NCBI GenBank assembly: GCA_036381435.1
Contig: DASVCW010000006.1
Span: 1-64,000, forward strand
Direction: 5' to 3'
DNA from: Fodinibius sp036381435
Lineage (GTDB): Bacteria; Bacteroidota; Rhodothermia; Balneolales; Balneolaceae
DNA: 64,000 bases
A program made the position numbers and the translations under genes. Under the pieces are notes generated by a model. The model saw only the letters and a list, made by a program, of their open reading frames with translations. It was not told where the DNA came from and did no database searches. Positions 25,232 through 33,436 of this stretch are shown here, piece by piece. The first letter of the stretch is position 1. Each line of letters opens with the position of its first letter.

Positions 25232-26380
25232 TTAAATCGTTAAAGCCAATTTCCTGGCTTCTTTATTAATATTTTTAAGAGAGTTTAACGTAACAGTTCC
25301 CGAAATGTTGAGTTGTTCTAAACAGCATTCAATCACTTTAGGAATTTCAATATACGAAATTTCACGGTTTAGAAATCGTTGTACAGCTATTTCATTGGCT
25401 GCATTTAAAATTGCGGGAGCAAATCCCCCTGCTTCAGCGGCCTCGTTAGCTAAACGAAGGCACGGAAACCGAACAACATCAACGGGTTCAAAGGTTAAAT
25501 CGAAGGCAGTACTCCAGTCCATTCGAGGTGTATCCAGCTCCATTCGGTCGGGATAAGTCATCGCATATAAAATTGGTACTTTCATCGTTGGCGGACCCAA
25601 TTGTGCTTTGCTTGATCCGTCAGTAAAGGTAACAATTGAATGAATAACGCTTTGCGGGTGAACAACGGCTTCAATCTTATGAAGCGGCATCTCAAACAGA
25701 AAATGCGCTTCAATAATTTCGAGGCCTTTATTCATCATCGTAGCAGAGTCGATGGTAATTTTGGAGCCCATCGACCAGTTGGGATGATCAAGGGCATCAT
25801 CAACTGTAATATTGCGCATCTGTTTTTTTGTCCAGCTTCGAAAAGGCCCGCCACTGGCTGTTATCACCAGTTTTTCAATTTTCTCTGCCGGTTCGCCCAC
25901 TAAACATTGAAGCATAGCGCTGTGCTCAGAATCAACGGGAATGAGCTTACCGGGTTGACTTTTAATTAAATCCATAATTAATGCCCCCCCTACTACCAGC
26001 GATTCCTTGTTAGCCAGCGCCACCTTTTTACCTGCTTTTAAGGCTTCGACCGTTGGTTCAAATCCGGCGAATCCTACTAAACTGTTGAGGATTATATCCG
26101 CATCATTTAAGGTTGCCAGTGATAATAAGTGCTCGTTACCTGCCAGGACCTCAGTTTTCGAATGATTGATACCATTTTTGAGCGGCTTGATAAAATTTTC
26201 ATTACCAATCAATGCATACTCGGGCTGAAATTCATTGATCTGTTCAACCAGTTTTTGCCAGCTGCTGTTACAGCAAACTGCTACGAGCCGGAACCGATCA
26301 GGATGCTGGCGAATAATATCCAAAGCTTGCTCGCCAATGGAACCGGTTGAACCGAGTATGACAATATTCTTAGGCTTCAA
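25232..26380 (-). CDS. dxr: 1-deoxy-D-xylulose-5-phosphate reductoisomerase
   Basis: 382 residues. It converts DXP to MEP with NADPH, committing carbon to the non-mevalonate isoprenoid pathway. The NADPH-binding LGSTGSIGEQ is at 9-18, ANKESLVVGG near 121-130, the metal-site PVDSEHSA near 146-153, and the flexible-loop region ASGGPFR near 175-181. First gene of the dxr-rseP-psd run. Confidence 0.96.
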   Translation of the reverse strand: MKPKNIVILGSTGSIGEQALDIIRQHPDRFRLVAVCCNSSWQKLVEQINEFQPEYALIGNENFIKPLKNGINHSKTEVLAGNEHLLSLATLNDADIILNSLVGFAGFEPTVEALKAGKKVALANKESLVVGGALIMDLIKSQPGKLIPVDSEHSAMLQCLVGEPAEKIEKLVITASGGPFRSWTKKQMRNITVDDALDHPNWSMGSKITIDSATMMNKGLEIIEAHFLFEMPLHKIEAVVHPQSVIHSIVTFTDGSSKAQLGPPTMKVPILYAMTYPDRMELDTPRMDWSTAFDLTFEPVDVVRFPCLRLANEAAEAGGFAPAILNAANEIAVQRFLNREISYIEIPKVIECCLEQLNISGTVTLNSLKNINKEARKLALTI

Positions 26381-26399
26381 AAAATCTGATACTTCATTT

Positions 26400-26535
26400 C
26401 AAAAAGAGTGTCGAAGATATAGAAAAAGAGTTAGAATGCAATGGACGTATTGCTTATTTCGAATTGCGTATTACTGATTGCCATCTATTACGTTTATTAG
26501 AGACAATACGAAATACGCTATACGCAATAGACTTA
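26400..26535. repeat. 'tattgc...acgaaatacgctat' spacer repeat
   Basis: The gap between dxr and pgeF contains repeated attgcttatttcgaattgcg, attactgattgcc and acgaaatacgctatacgca units in partly inverted order, a common type of spacer repeat. No gene is visible. Confidence 0.4.
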
Positions 26536-26546
26536 CTAATTAAGCT

Positions 26547-27308
26547 TTAGCCTCTTATTTGAATCAGCGCCATCATACGTCCGCTTCGGTTGCCTTCTCT
26601 GCGGTATGAATAGTAATTTTTGACTTCACCAACAGTGCAGGCGGGGTGAACTTCAATATTTTCTCCAGCGATTTTATTCTCTGATAACTGCTGCTTGATG
26701 AAACCTTTTAAGTTCAGATGAGGCTTCGCAAAGTTCTCATAATCTACCTGCTCATCCGGAAACTGTTCGGCAACTTCTTCCCCTACTTCAAAATTTTCAA
26801 AAGATAAACAGGGGCTTACAAAAGCATGTAAATTTTCAGGGGTGGCTCCCTGTTCAATCATCATTTCGATTCCTTTTGGCACAATATCTCCCGCTACACC
26901 GCGCCAGCCTGCATGTAAAGCAGCGATAATTTGGGCGGACGAGTCCCAGAGTAATACAGCAGCACAATCTGCTACCTGGATAGCGAGCGTTAAACCGGGA
27001 ATTCGGGTGATTAATCCATCGGTTGAAGGATAGGTTCCTCCCTGTGAAACTACCTTAATACGATTACTGTGAACCTGATCAGCATAGGCAATCCAAGCTT
27101 TATCAATATTTAAGGAGGAAAGTAAGGCGGACCGGTTTTGTGCAATACGTTCTTTCTTCTCCGGAGTATTAAACCCTAGGTTTAGCCCCGGAACCGGACT
27201 TTGGGCATTATAAAGTTCATTTTTTAATGAAAAACAGGCTTGAATTCCATCATTTTCATCCAAAGAATTCGGATAAATAAGGGAAAATTCAGTCTTCAAA
27301 TTTTTCAT
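26547..27308 (-). CDS. pgeF: YfiH/PgeF family (LACC1-type) purine nucleoside or peptidoglycan-editing enzyme
   Basis: 253 residues. The family has a zinc/copper site made of His and Cys residues. Here ADQVHSNRI (about 56-64), ADCAAVLLWD (about 93-102) and LHAGWRGV (about 111-118) carry them. Different members have been described as removing mis-incorporated amino acids from peptidoglycan precursors or as purine nucleoside phosphorylases; the sequence does not decide. It overlaps the end of aroE by 20 bp. Confidence 0.88.
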   Translation of the reverse strand: MKNLKTEFSLIYPNSLDENDGIQACFSLKNELYNAQSPVPGLNLGFNTPEKKERIAQNRSALLSSLNIDKAWIAYADQVHSNRIKVVSQGGTYPSTDGLITRIPGLTLAIQVADCAAVLLWDSSAQIIAALHAGWRGVAGDIVPKGIEMMIEQGATPENLHAFVSPCLSFENFEVGEEVAEQFPDEQVDYENFAKPHLNLKGFIKQQLSENKIAGENIEVHPACTVGEVKNYYSYRREGNRSGRMMALIQIRG

Positions 27309-28149
27309 ATAATTTGGCTCTTATCATTTCAACCGGAAAGGGTTTTCCTGTCCATAATTCAAACGATCGGCTGCCTTGCTGGATGAGCATTTCAAGTCCG
27401 CCGATGCCCCTCGCTCCCACTTCTTCTGCCATCTTCAGGAAACGGGTTTTTAAGGGATTATAAACAATATCGTAACAAATTTTATCAGCTAAAAACTGTT
27501 TTTCCGTTTCTCGAACCGGTGACTGTTTTACATTCGGATGCATTCCCAGCGGAGTAGTATTAACAATGAGTCCCGCATCGTCTAAAAAGGCCGGCCATTC
27601 ATCGTAAGAAGCAACATCAACCCCTGAATTTTTAAAAGTAGTTACTCTTCCCGGGTTTCGGGAAATGAGTTTTATCGGTTTCATTTGTAGTTCACTAAGC
27701 GCTTCTACAACGGCTCGCGAGGCCCCACCAGTGCCGAAAATAATTGCTCCCCTGCCCCTTAATTCATCTTCAAACTGCCTCAGGGGTGACAAAAAACCAT
27801 GCACGTCCGTATTGAAGCCTGCTAATTTGTAATCTTGTTTTACTATGGTATTTATAGCTCCGACTTCGGCAGCGGTTTGATCAATTTCATCCACATAATT
27901 CATCATCAATTGTTTATATGGGATGGTAATGTTGGCCCCCCAAAATGCGTCTTCATTAATAAGATGAGAAGCTAAGCGCGTCCATTCATTTTCGCGAAGA
28001 TCGATGGCAAAATAACGAGCCTTAATGCCAAAATGATTCAGAGCCAAATTGTGCATGAAGGGAGACAGGCTATGACCCACCGGATTACCAAATAGCAAAT
28101 AATGTGGTCTTTTAGATCTATCGCCTTGAAGAAATGAAGTTAAATTCAT
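27289..28149 (-). CDS. aroE: Shikimate dehydrogenase
   Basis: 286 residues from the ATG at 28149; the open frame begins at 28182 but those codons are not conserved. It reduces 3-dehydroshikimate in aromatic amino acid synthesis, upstream of the chorismate used by the trp operon. GNPVGHSLSP is the substrate-binding start (about 21-30), NITIPYK carries the catalytic Lys (about 73-79), and FGTGGASRAV is the NADP loop (about 135-144). A strong hairpin separates it from the upstream START-like gene. Confidence 0.93.
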   Translation of the reverse strand: MNLTSFLQGDRSKRPHYLLFGNPVGHSLSPFMHNLALNHFGIKARYFAIDLRENEWTRLASHLINEDAFWGANITIPYKQLMMNYVDEIDQTAAEVGAINTIVKQDYKLAGFNTDVHGFLSPLRQFEDELRGRGAIIFGTGGASRAVVEALSELQMKPIKLISRNPGRVTTFKNSGVDVASYDEWPAFLDDAGLIVNTTPLGMHPNVKQSPVRETEKQFLADKICYDIVYNPLKTRFLKMAEEVGARGIGGLEMLIQQGSRSFELWTGKPFPVEMIRAKLYEKFED

Positions 28150-28170
28150 GCCGAATGAATTTGCCGGATA

Positions 28171-28201
28171 AAAAAAATGCACACTTCTGCGTGTGCATTT
28201 T
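28171..28201 (-). terminator. Intrinsic terminator after the START-like gene
   Basis: aaaatgcacac (28174-28184) pairs perfectly with gtgtgcatttt (28191-28201) around a 6-nt loop, and the minus strand continues with T residues. It ends the gene at 28224 and insulates aroE; the symmetrical A/T flanks could make it work in both directions. Confidence 0.8.
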
Positions 28202-28223
28202 CGATGTATAAAGCAGAAAACGT

Positions 28224-28718
28224 TTATGCGGCTGCTTCCTCTTCTTCAGCTAGTGCTTCTTTCATTTCTGCGAGCGTTGCATCCGCTTTTTCCTTAAAAG
28301 AGCCGGCTTCAACTTCTTCTTTAAAACGCTGCAAATCTTTCTTCATTTGTGGCGATAAACCTTCGATAAACTTTGCTAATTCTTCTTCGGGCTCACCGTA
28401 AAAAGTACGGTAATCAAGACTGAAATCAACGCGAGTTCGCTCACCGTTATCAAGCGGAGTGAAGCGGATAGTTCCTGTTTGGTTTAAATTACCATTGATG
28501 GTAATCCAGGCGAAGCGGGTATTTCGCAGATTATCAATAATATTGGTAGTCCATTGAAACCTTTTGCCGCTAAGTTTCGTTGAAAATTCAAAAGTCTGAG
28601 AATTGATTTTATTAACGCGGTCTATACGTTCAAAGAAATGAGGAAAGTTTGTGGGGTCGCTTAAATACTCATAGACCTTGGCTAATTTCAGATCAACTTC
28701 AATTCTTTCGTGCGCCAT
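28224..28718 (-). CDS. START-like (SRPBCC fold) Bacteroidota protein
   Basis: 164 residues. An SRPBCC/START-like helix-grip fold covers about 5-125, with VYEYLSDPTNFPHFFERIDRV near 15-35 and an acidic, Ala/Glu-rich C-terminal helix (about 130-164). This matches the conserved START-like proteins of Bacteroidota, whose ligand is unknown. The gene is probably transcribed alone, given the terminator immediately downstream. Confidence 0.75.
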   Translation of the reverse strand: MAHERIEVDLKLAKVYEYLSDPTNFPHFFERIDRVNKINSQTFEFSTKLSGKRFQWTTNIIDNLRNTRFAWITINGNLNQTGTIRFTPLDNGERTRVDFSLDYRTFYGEPEEELAKFIEGLSPQMKKDLQRFKEEVEAGSFKEKADATLAEMKEALAEEEEAAA

Positions 28719-28979
28719 AATTTATTTACTCAAGAGGTTGGTTAAAATTTAATTGGAACGATGATAAAAAACGATGATAAGGATTTACCCATATTGGTTT
28801 AAATATACACATTATTTGCTCCATTTTCAATTAATTTTGCGACCGCTTTTAATCTTTAATTTTGGGAACAAAAATTCAGAGAGTTTTTGTTGCACGAAAA
28901 AAACTTCTCCTCTACAAAACTGCATTTCCAATATTTTTTGAAGAAACTGTAGGTAACCTTCTTTTAAATCCTGGCGTTC

Positions 28980-29582
28980 CTAAAAACGAGTTTGAACATG
29001 CTGCCAAATTAAAGCATGAACTTTGTTGGCATCCCGGGTGGCATCAACGGTAAAAAATCGCTCTTCTTTTTCGGCTAATACTTCAAATCCCTTAATTACT
29101 TTTTCAAAAAACGAATCTCCGGCTTGTTCCATGCGGTCTTTTTCTTTGGATGCCATTCGTTTTTGGGCTTCTTCAAACGGTACCTTCATATAAATAGTGA
29201 GATCAGGTTCACGATTGTGACTGGCAACAGCGTTCATTCTATGAATTTCGCTAAGCGATACCGATTCGCGTCCATATCCTTGATAAGCAGTTGTTGAATC
29301 ATAGAAACGATCCAAAATAACGACCTTACCCTCCTGAAGCTCGGGCAGTACACTCTTGGCCATTAACTGCGAGCGGGCTGCCGAAAACAGTAAGAGTTCG
29401 GTAACGGGATCAATATCGAAGGCAGGATTAAGCAAAATTCCGCGAATTCGTTCCGAAACTTCGGGTCCGCCCGGATCCCGAAAGACATTAACCGCCCTGC
29501 CCTCTTGCTGAAGTCGTTTTTTTAGCCGTTCAATTTGTGTTGATTTACCGCTTCCATCAATACCTTCAAAGGTTATAAACAC
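28980..29582 (-). CDS. tmk: Thymidylate kinase
   Basis: 200 residues. It phosphorylates dTMP to dTDP. The P-loop GIDGSGKST is at 7-15, DPGG (the DRX-type region) near 36-39, and the LID-adjacent DRFYDSTTAYQG near 91-102. The C-terminal end is slightly short but lacks no core element. The following 260 bp to the START-like gene hold no recognised gene. Confidence 0.94.
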   Translation of the reverse strand: MFITFEGIDGSGKSTQIERLKKRLQQEGRAVNVFRDPGGPEVSERIRGILLNPAFDIDPVTELLLFSAARSQLMAKSVLPELQEGKVVILDRFYDSTTAYQGYGRESVSLSEIHRMNAVASHNREPDLTIYMKVPFEEAQKRMASKEKDRMEQAGDSFFEKVIKGFEVLAEKEERFFTVDATRDANKVHALIWQHVQTRF

Positions 29583-29668
29583 TTGTAAATGATTTTAGTT
29601 CAATTTGATGCAGGAATATAACAATCCTCTTACTGAATTGAATTGGGTTTCTCGCAGAGGTGGTAAAG

Positions 29669-29725
29669 ACGGATGACAGTTGACGGATGACCGTTCTTCG
29701 ATCGCCCGTCAACTGTCTTCCGTCA
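29669..29725. repeat. Inverted repeat 'gatgacagttgacgg' / 'ccgtcaactgtc'
   Basis: The arm gacggatgacagttgacgg and the inverted cgtcaactgtcttccgtc lie immediately downstream of the PspC-protein stop codon, separated by about 20 bp. A dispersed spacer repeat that could also act as a 3' stem. Confidence 0.6.
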
Positions 29726-30412
29726 TCAATAATCAAAGTCATCCATCATTTCGGGCGGCTCTTTATCAAGGGCAACCGCCAGGGCAATATAAACAAGCAG
29801 CGAAGCACCTGATCCGGCAAAGAAAGTAATTACAAACAACAGGCGAATTACAGTTGAACTAATGCCAAAATATTTAGCGAGTCCCCCGCAGACACCAGCC
29901 CATTTCTTGTCGGTTCGCGACTTGTATAACTTTTTAGATTGACCGAGAGCATAAGGGTCAAAATCATAAGCAGCTGAACTCTTACTTTTTGATTTTTTGC
30001 TGCTGCCTAAATCATTATTCAAAGTATAGTCTTCGTATTCATCACTCTCAAAATCGAAATCGAATTTCCGGGATTGTCGCCGCTTTCTTCGTTTTTTCTC
30101 CTGCCTCTTTTTCTTTCGATCTCCTACAAAAAAACCAAAACCCACAAAGGCAACCAAAAAGCCGCCAAAAATAGACATCACTTCAATAACACCGGCTAAA
30201 CCGCTCCCTCCTAAAAGAAGAGACTGTATAGTGTACACCATTCCTACAAAGAACATCGCAATACCTGCAATCGTCGCGAAATTCCAGATGTTAGTATTTT
30301 CCTTTTTCTCATCAACCATGAACTCATGCAAAGTAGATTGAAGCTCATCGTCTCCAAAATCCATTACAGAATCCAGATTATGCTGTCGGGTTTTTTGTCT
30401 TGTTTTAGCCAT
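29726..30412 (-). CDS. PspC-domain membrane protein
   Basis: 228 residues. The C-terminal PspC domain (about 158-218: LYKSRTDKKWAGVCGGLAKY, then ISSTVIRLLFVITFF) contains one or two membrane helices. Two further helices lie near 42-65 and 75-97, followed by a run of Lys/Arg (about 98-115). PspC-type proteins take part in envelope stress sensing; no other psp gene is nearby. The gene appears to stand alone. Confidence 0.85.
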   Translation of the reverse strand: MAKTRQKTRQHNLDSVMDFGDDELQSTLHEFMVDEKKENTNIWNFATIAGIAMFFVGMVYTIQSLLLGGSGLAGVIEVMSIFGGFLVAFVGFGFFVGDRKKKRQEKKRRKRRQSRKFDFDFESDEYEDYTLNNDLGSSKKSKSKSSAAYDFDPYALGQSKKLYKSRTDKKWAGVCGGLAKYFGISSTVIRLLFVITFFAGSGASLLVYIALAVALDKEPPEMMDDFDY

Positions 30413-30517
30413 GATTTTTTCTTTTGACTATGATACGTAAATAAACGCTAATTGTTACGAAAGATACTAAATAAACAAGAATTTGCATCTGGATGCTTAA
30501 AAGATAAGTTCTCTCCA

Positions 30518-31024
30518 TCAGTGATAAAAGCCCAGTGAAATACCTGCACCCGCATAACCTTTCCACTCCGCGCCAAAACCTCCTTCCACTTCAAAACCCA
30601 CCTTCAACCAGTTTTTAACTAAGTTGAATTCATAACCGTAAGAAACACCCAGAACAGGTGTGTAATGAACAGGATCTCCCGATGATTCATCTTCAAAACC
30701 GTTAGCTGATATTAACATACCTAAATAATGTCCCGTTTTTGAAGGCTTGAAAAAATAGCGGGCCTTTAACCCTGTATTATTTAATTCAGGCAGGTTATTA
30801 AAATATGCCCCCTTCCAGAACTGAGTGTACTGCAAGCCGACGTCCCAGTGGTCTCCCACAGAAATAGGCACATAAATTTCCGCTCCGTAGCTGGTTGCTT
30901 TAACTGATAAACCTACCCCCTCGGGCAAGGGTAAAGACTGTCCTTTAGCAACATCAGGCTTTAAAAAGCTAAATGTTAAAGCAATGCAGGTTATTAGTAC
31001 CGTATTAAAAATTTTGGAAATCAT
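30518..31024 (-). CDS. Small outer-membrane beta-barrel-like protein
   Basis: 168 residues with a signal peptide (cleavage near 28, KGQ). The rest alternates short hydrophobic strands with glycines and aromatics (VGLQYTQFW, LGMLISANGF, VGFEVEGGFG), ending in GISLGFYH, as in small 8-strand outer-membrane barrels. Not assigned to a named family. It is last in a three-gene minus-strand group with the barrel at 31038 and the lipoprotein at 31583, and the 13-bp gap suggests co-expression. Confidence 0.6.
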   Translation of the reverse strand: MISKIFNTVLITCIALTFSFLKPDVAKGQSLPLPEGVGLSVKATSYGAEIYVPISVGDHWDVGLQYTQFWKGAYFNNLPELNNTGLKARYFFKPSKTGHYLGMLISANGFEDESSGDPVHYTPVLGVSYGYEFNLVKNWLKVGFEVEGGFGAEWKGYAGAGISLGFYH

Positions 31025-31037
31025 ATTAACAAAATAG

Positions 31038-31565
31038 TTAAAATCGATAACCTATACTCAAACCAGGTAACGGAATGAATTCTTTAAAGGTGAACCAGGG
31101 AGTAAAACCAGCACGAAAAATAATTCCTTTAGTATCAGGTTGGTAACGGTAACCTACAATTAATCCTCCATATAGAAAAAATTCATCTTCAATAGCAGGA
31201 TTTGCTTCATCAACTAAAAACAAATTTGGAATCACACCTGCACCCACTTCAAAATAATGATTATTTTTGCCGATTAAACGGCCAACAAAAATAGGTACTG
31301 TAAATGCTTTCGTTGAACGCCGGACTTCTCCATCAGGGAATTGAATTTCAGCATTCCTCGTATTTAAATAGGATAAGCCCAACCTTACATATAGCTTTGG
31401 ATTCACCATTCGTTCATAATTTAGCGAATAGAAGCCACCACTTCCCACCAGTTCAATAAAAAGATGGTTTCGAGATGTTTCTTTTGTTAATGATGATTGA
31501 GCATTAGTTTGCAAGTTTAGTAGACAAAAGGCAATGATTAAAGATACTAATAATGATTTTTTCAT
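31038..31565 (-). CDS. Small outer-membrane beta-barrel-like protein
   Basis: 175 residues with a signal peptide ending in TNAQ (about 23). Repeated amphipathic strands (LYVRLGLSYLN, GLIVGYRYQP) and a C-terminal LPGLSIGYRF with terminal Phe are typical of outer-membrane barrels. Middle gene of a three-gene group with the lipoprotein at 31583 and the barrel at 30518. Function unknown. Confidence 0.6.
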   Translation of the reverse strand: MKKSLLVSLIIAFCLLNLQTNAQSSLTKETSRNHLFIELVGSGGFYSLNYERMVNPKLYVRLGLSYLNTRNAEIQFPDGEVRRSTKAFTVPIFVGRLIGKNNHYFEVGAGVIPNLFLVDEANPAIEDEFFLYGGLIVGYRYQPDTKGIIFRAGFTPWFTFKEFIPLPGLSIGYRF

Positions 31566-31582
31566 AACACTTTTTTTAATTT

Positions 31583-32731
31583 TTAGTTACCCCAGTTAAG
31601 GGTGTCAGGATCCCAACTCCGAATAGGAATCATTACAGTAGAACGATAAGCGGTACTAAAACCTCCGAATACACCAATCGCATCGGTTTCAGATTTGGGT
31701 AATGCTTTTCCGTTTTCTCCTACTTTTAAAATATTTGAAATTCCAAACAAATAAGTAGTATCTCTTCGCAGACGAGCCTGTACCTGCTTAGTTTCTTTCA
31801 AACTCCATGGATCACCTGAAGCCATACCAATCCAGTTAAAAACATTTTGATAAAATGGCCCCAGATCTTTATTAATTTGGGATAAACGACCCCACGATCT
31901 TTCTGAATACCTTAATGGATAGTCAGGGCTATTCGTCCAGATAAGACCTAACCAGTTTATCTTTATAAAATCATTAGTTCGAATGGTATAAACCAATCCT
32001 TGTCTCCAATATGGCCCTCTGTCGCCATACAAAAGTTCATCATTTGTTGTTACACCAAGCGCTTCATAATCATATTGATGATTAAATTGCCCGATAGTAT
32101 AAACAGCTTTGGGCGAAGGAGTGTATGAAAAAGGAATTACTTCTTTACTTTCCTCTACATAATCTCCGGTATAAAATGTTGTGAGTTTTAAAGGTGTTTT
32201 TACCGTATCAGCAACCTGCCACTGTGGTAGCGCGGGAATTCTTGTAACAGCAGTGTAGGATCGGCCATCAGGCAGAGTAACAGATAGTTTATAAGATTCT
32301 TTTGCAATAAGCGGTAATAAATAATTCTGATCTCCATAAACCCCAAAGTCTTCATATTTAAAAACCACACCCTTCTCTTTAGGATGATTCAAAGGGCCTG
32401 TAACGACAACTTTAGCTTCCTTCTCTATACCTAAACTTAATCTCATATCTGAGGCTATGTGATATACTTGCGCATTCAATATGGGCCACCATATACCGGG
32501 AATAGGATAGGGCAAATAACCATCTTCTCCCTTTTGAAAATCACTGAGATATCCAACAAAAACCTCGGGGTAATGATGTACCGTATCGACTGTAGCTTCC
32601 AAAGTTGAAACAATAAACGGCGTATGATCAGGAACGAGTTTTATAAACTTTTCCTTTTCTTCTTGTTGAAACAGATCACAGCCTTGAATAGCAAGAATTA
32701 TAACAAAAATAAGCAGTTTTTTAGTAATCAT
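31583..32731 (-). CDS. Lipoprotein, DUF4249-like
   Basis: 382 residues. A lipoprotein signal ends in AIQGC (Cys at about 18). The N-terminal half has Ig-like beta strands with LSVTLPDGRSYTAVTRIPALP (around residue 150, given as position only), a pattern seen in DUF4249 lipoproteins of Bacteroidota, which are often encoded beside outer-membrane receptors. Here two small barrels follow within 20 bp each. Likely outer-membrane anchored; assignment to the family is from pattern and not certain. Confidence 0.6.
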   Translation of the reverse strand: MITKKLLIFVIILAIQGCDLFQQEEKEKFIKLVPDHTPFIVSTLEATVDTVHHYPEVFVGYLSDFQKGEDGYLPYPIPGIWWPILNAQVYHIASDMRLSLGIEKEAKVVVTGPLNHPKEKGVVFKYEDFGVYGDQNYLLPLIAKESYKLSVTLPDGRSYTAVTRIPALPQWQVADTVKTPLKLTTFYTGDYVEESKEVIPFSYTPSPKAVYTIGQFNHQYDYEALGVTTNDELLYGDRGPYWRQGLVYTIRTNDFIKINWLGLIWTNSPDYPLRYSERSWGRLSQINKDLGPFYQNVFNWIGMASGDPWSLKETKQVQARLRRDTTYLFGISNILKVGENGKALPKSETDAIGVFGGFSTAYRSTVMIPIRSWDPDTLNWGN

Positions 32732-32863
32732 GCTCTTTTTAATCTAAAGCCAATCGATAATTGCTCAAAAGTTAGTTAAAAAAATGTAAAAACCAACTTT
32801 AACTTATTTTCCCGCAAAGGATTATCAGAAATTAAGCTGCTTATACCCCTGTTTCTTAAACCC

Positions 32864-33436
32864 TTACCCCAAAACCCGATCTTCGGTCACAATCTTATCC
32901 AACGGAATATCGAAAGACTCAACCGGCAATTTTGGGGTGATATTTTGTTCGAATGACAAACCTATCTTGGGACACGAAACTTCTTTTAAAAAGCGGTCAT
33001 AGAAGCCTCCCCCATAACCGATCCGGTTACAACTTTCATCGCCGCCCGCCATGGGGACAATCACAAGATCTATTTCCGAAACTTCTGCCCTTTTGCCCTT
33101 TGCAGGTTCTAAAACACCCCATTTATTGACTGCAAGATCATCGAATGATTGCAATTCAAAATGACTAAGGGTTCCGTCTTCGAAATCAGTAACCGGCACA
33201 ACCACTTTTTTGCCGCTTGCTATCATCTCTTTAACCAGCGGGTGCGTATTCACCTCCCGCCGCTCATTCATCGAAACATAGCAATGAATGGTTTTGGCCG
33301 TTTTCAAAACAGACTGTTGTTTTAACCTCCGGATAACTTTTTGAGAAAGTTCTGTCCATTTTTCTAAAGAAAGGGCATCTCTTTGATTTAAAAACTGCTC
33401 GCGCCATTGCTCTTTACTTTGAGGCAAATTCATCAC
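32864..33436 (-). CDS. fthC: 5-formyltetrahydrofolate cyclo-ligase
   Basis: 190 residues. It converts 5-formyl-THF to 5,10-methenyl-THF with ATP. The N-terminal KEQWREQFLNQRDAL helix, VPMAGGDESCNRIGYGGGFYDRF (location about 127-149; the GGGFYDR block is the family signature) and the C-terminal region are all present. The start codon overlaps the bshC stop by 4 bp. ATG at residue 1 or 2 is possible. Confidence 0.92.
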   Translation of the reverse strand: MMNLPQSKEQWREQFLNQRDALSLEKWTELSQKVIRRLKQQSVLKTAKTIHCYVSMNERREVNTHPLVKEMIASGKKVVVPVTDFEDGTLSHFELQSFDDLAVNKWGVLEPAKGKRAEVSEIDLVIVPMAGGDESCNRIGYGGGFYDRFLKEVSCPKIGLSFEQNITPKLPVESFDIPLDKIVTEDRVLG

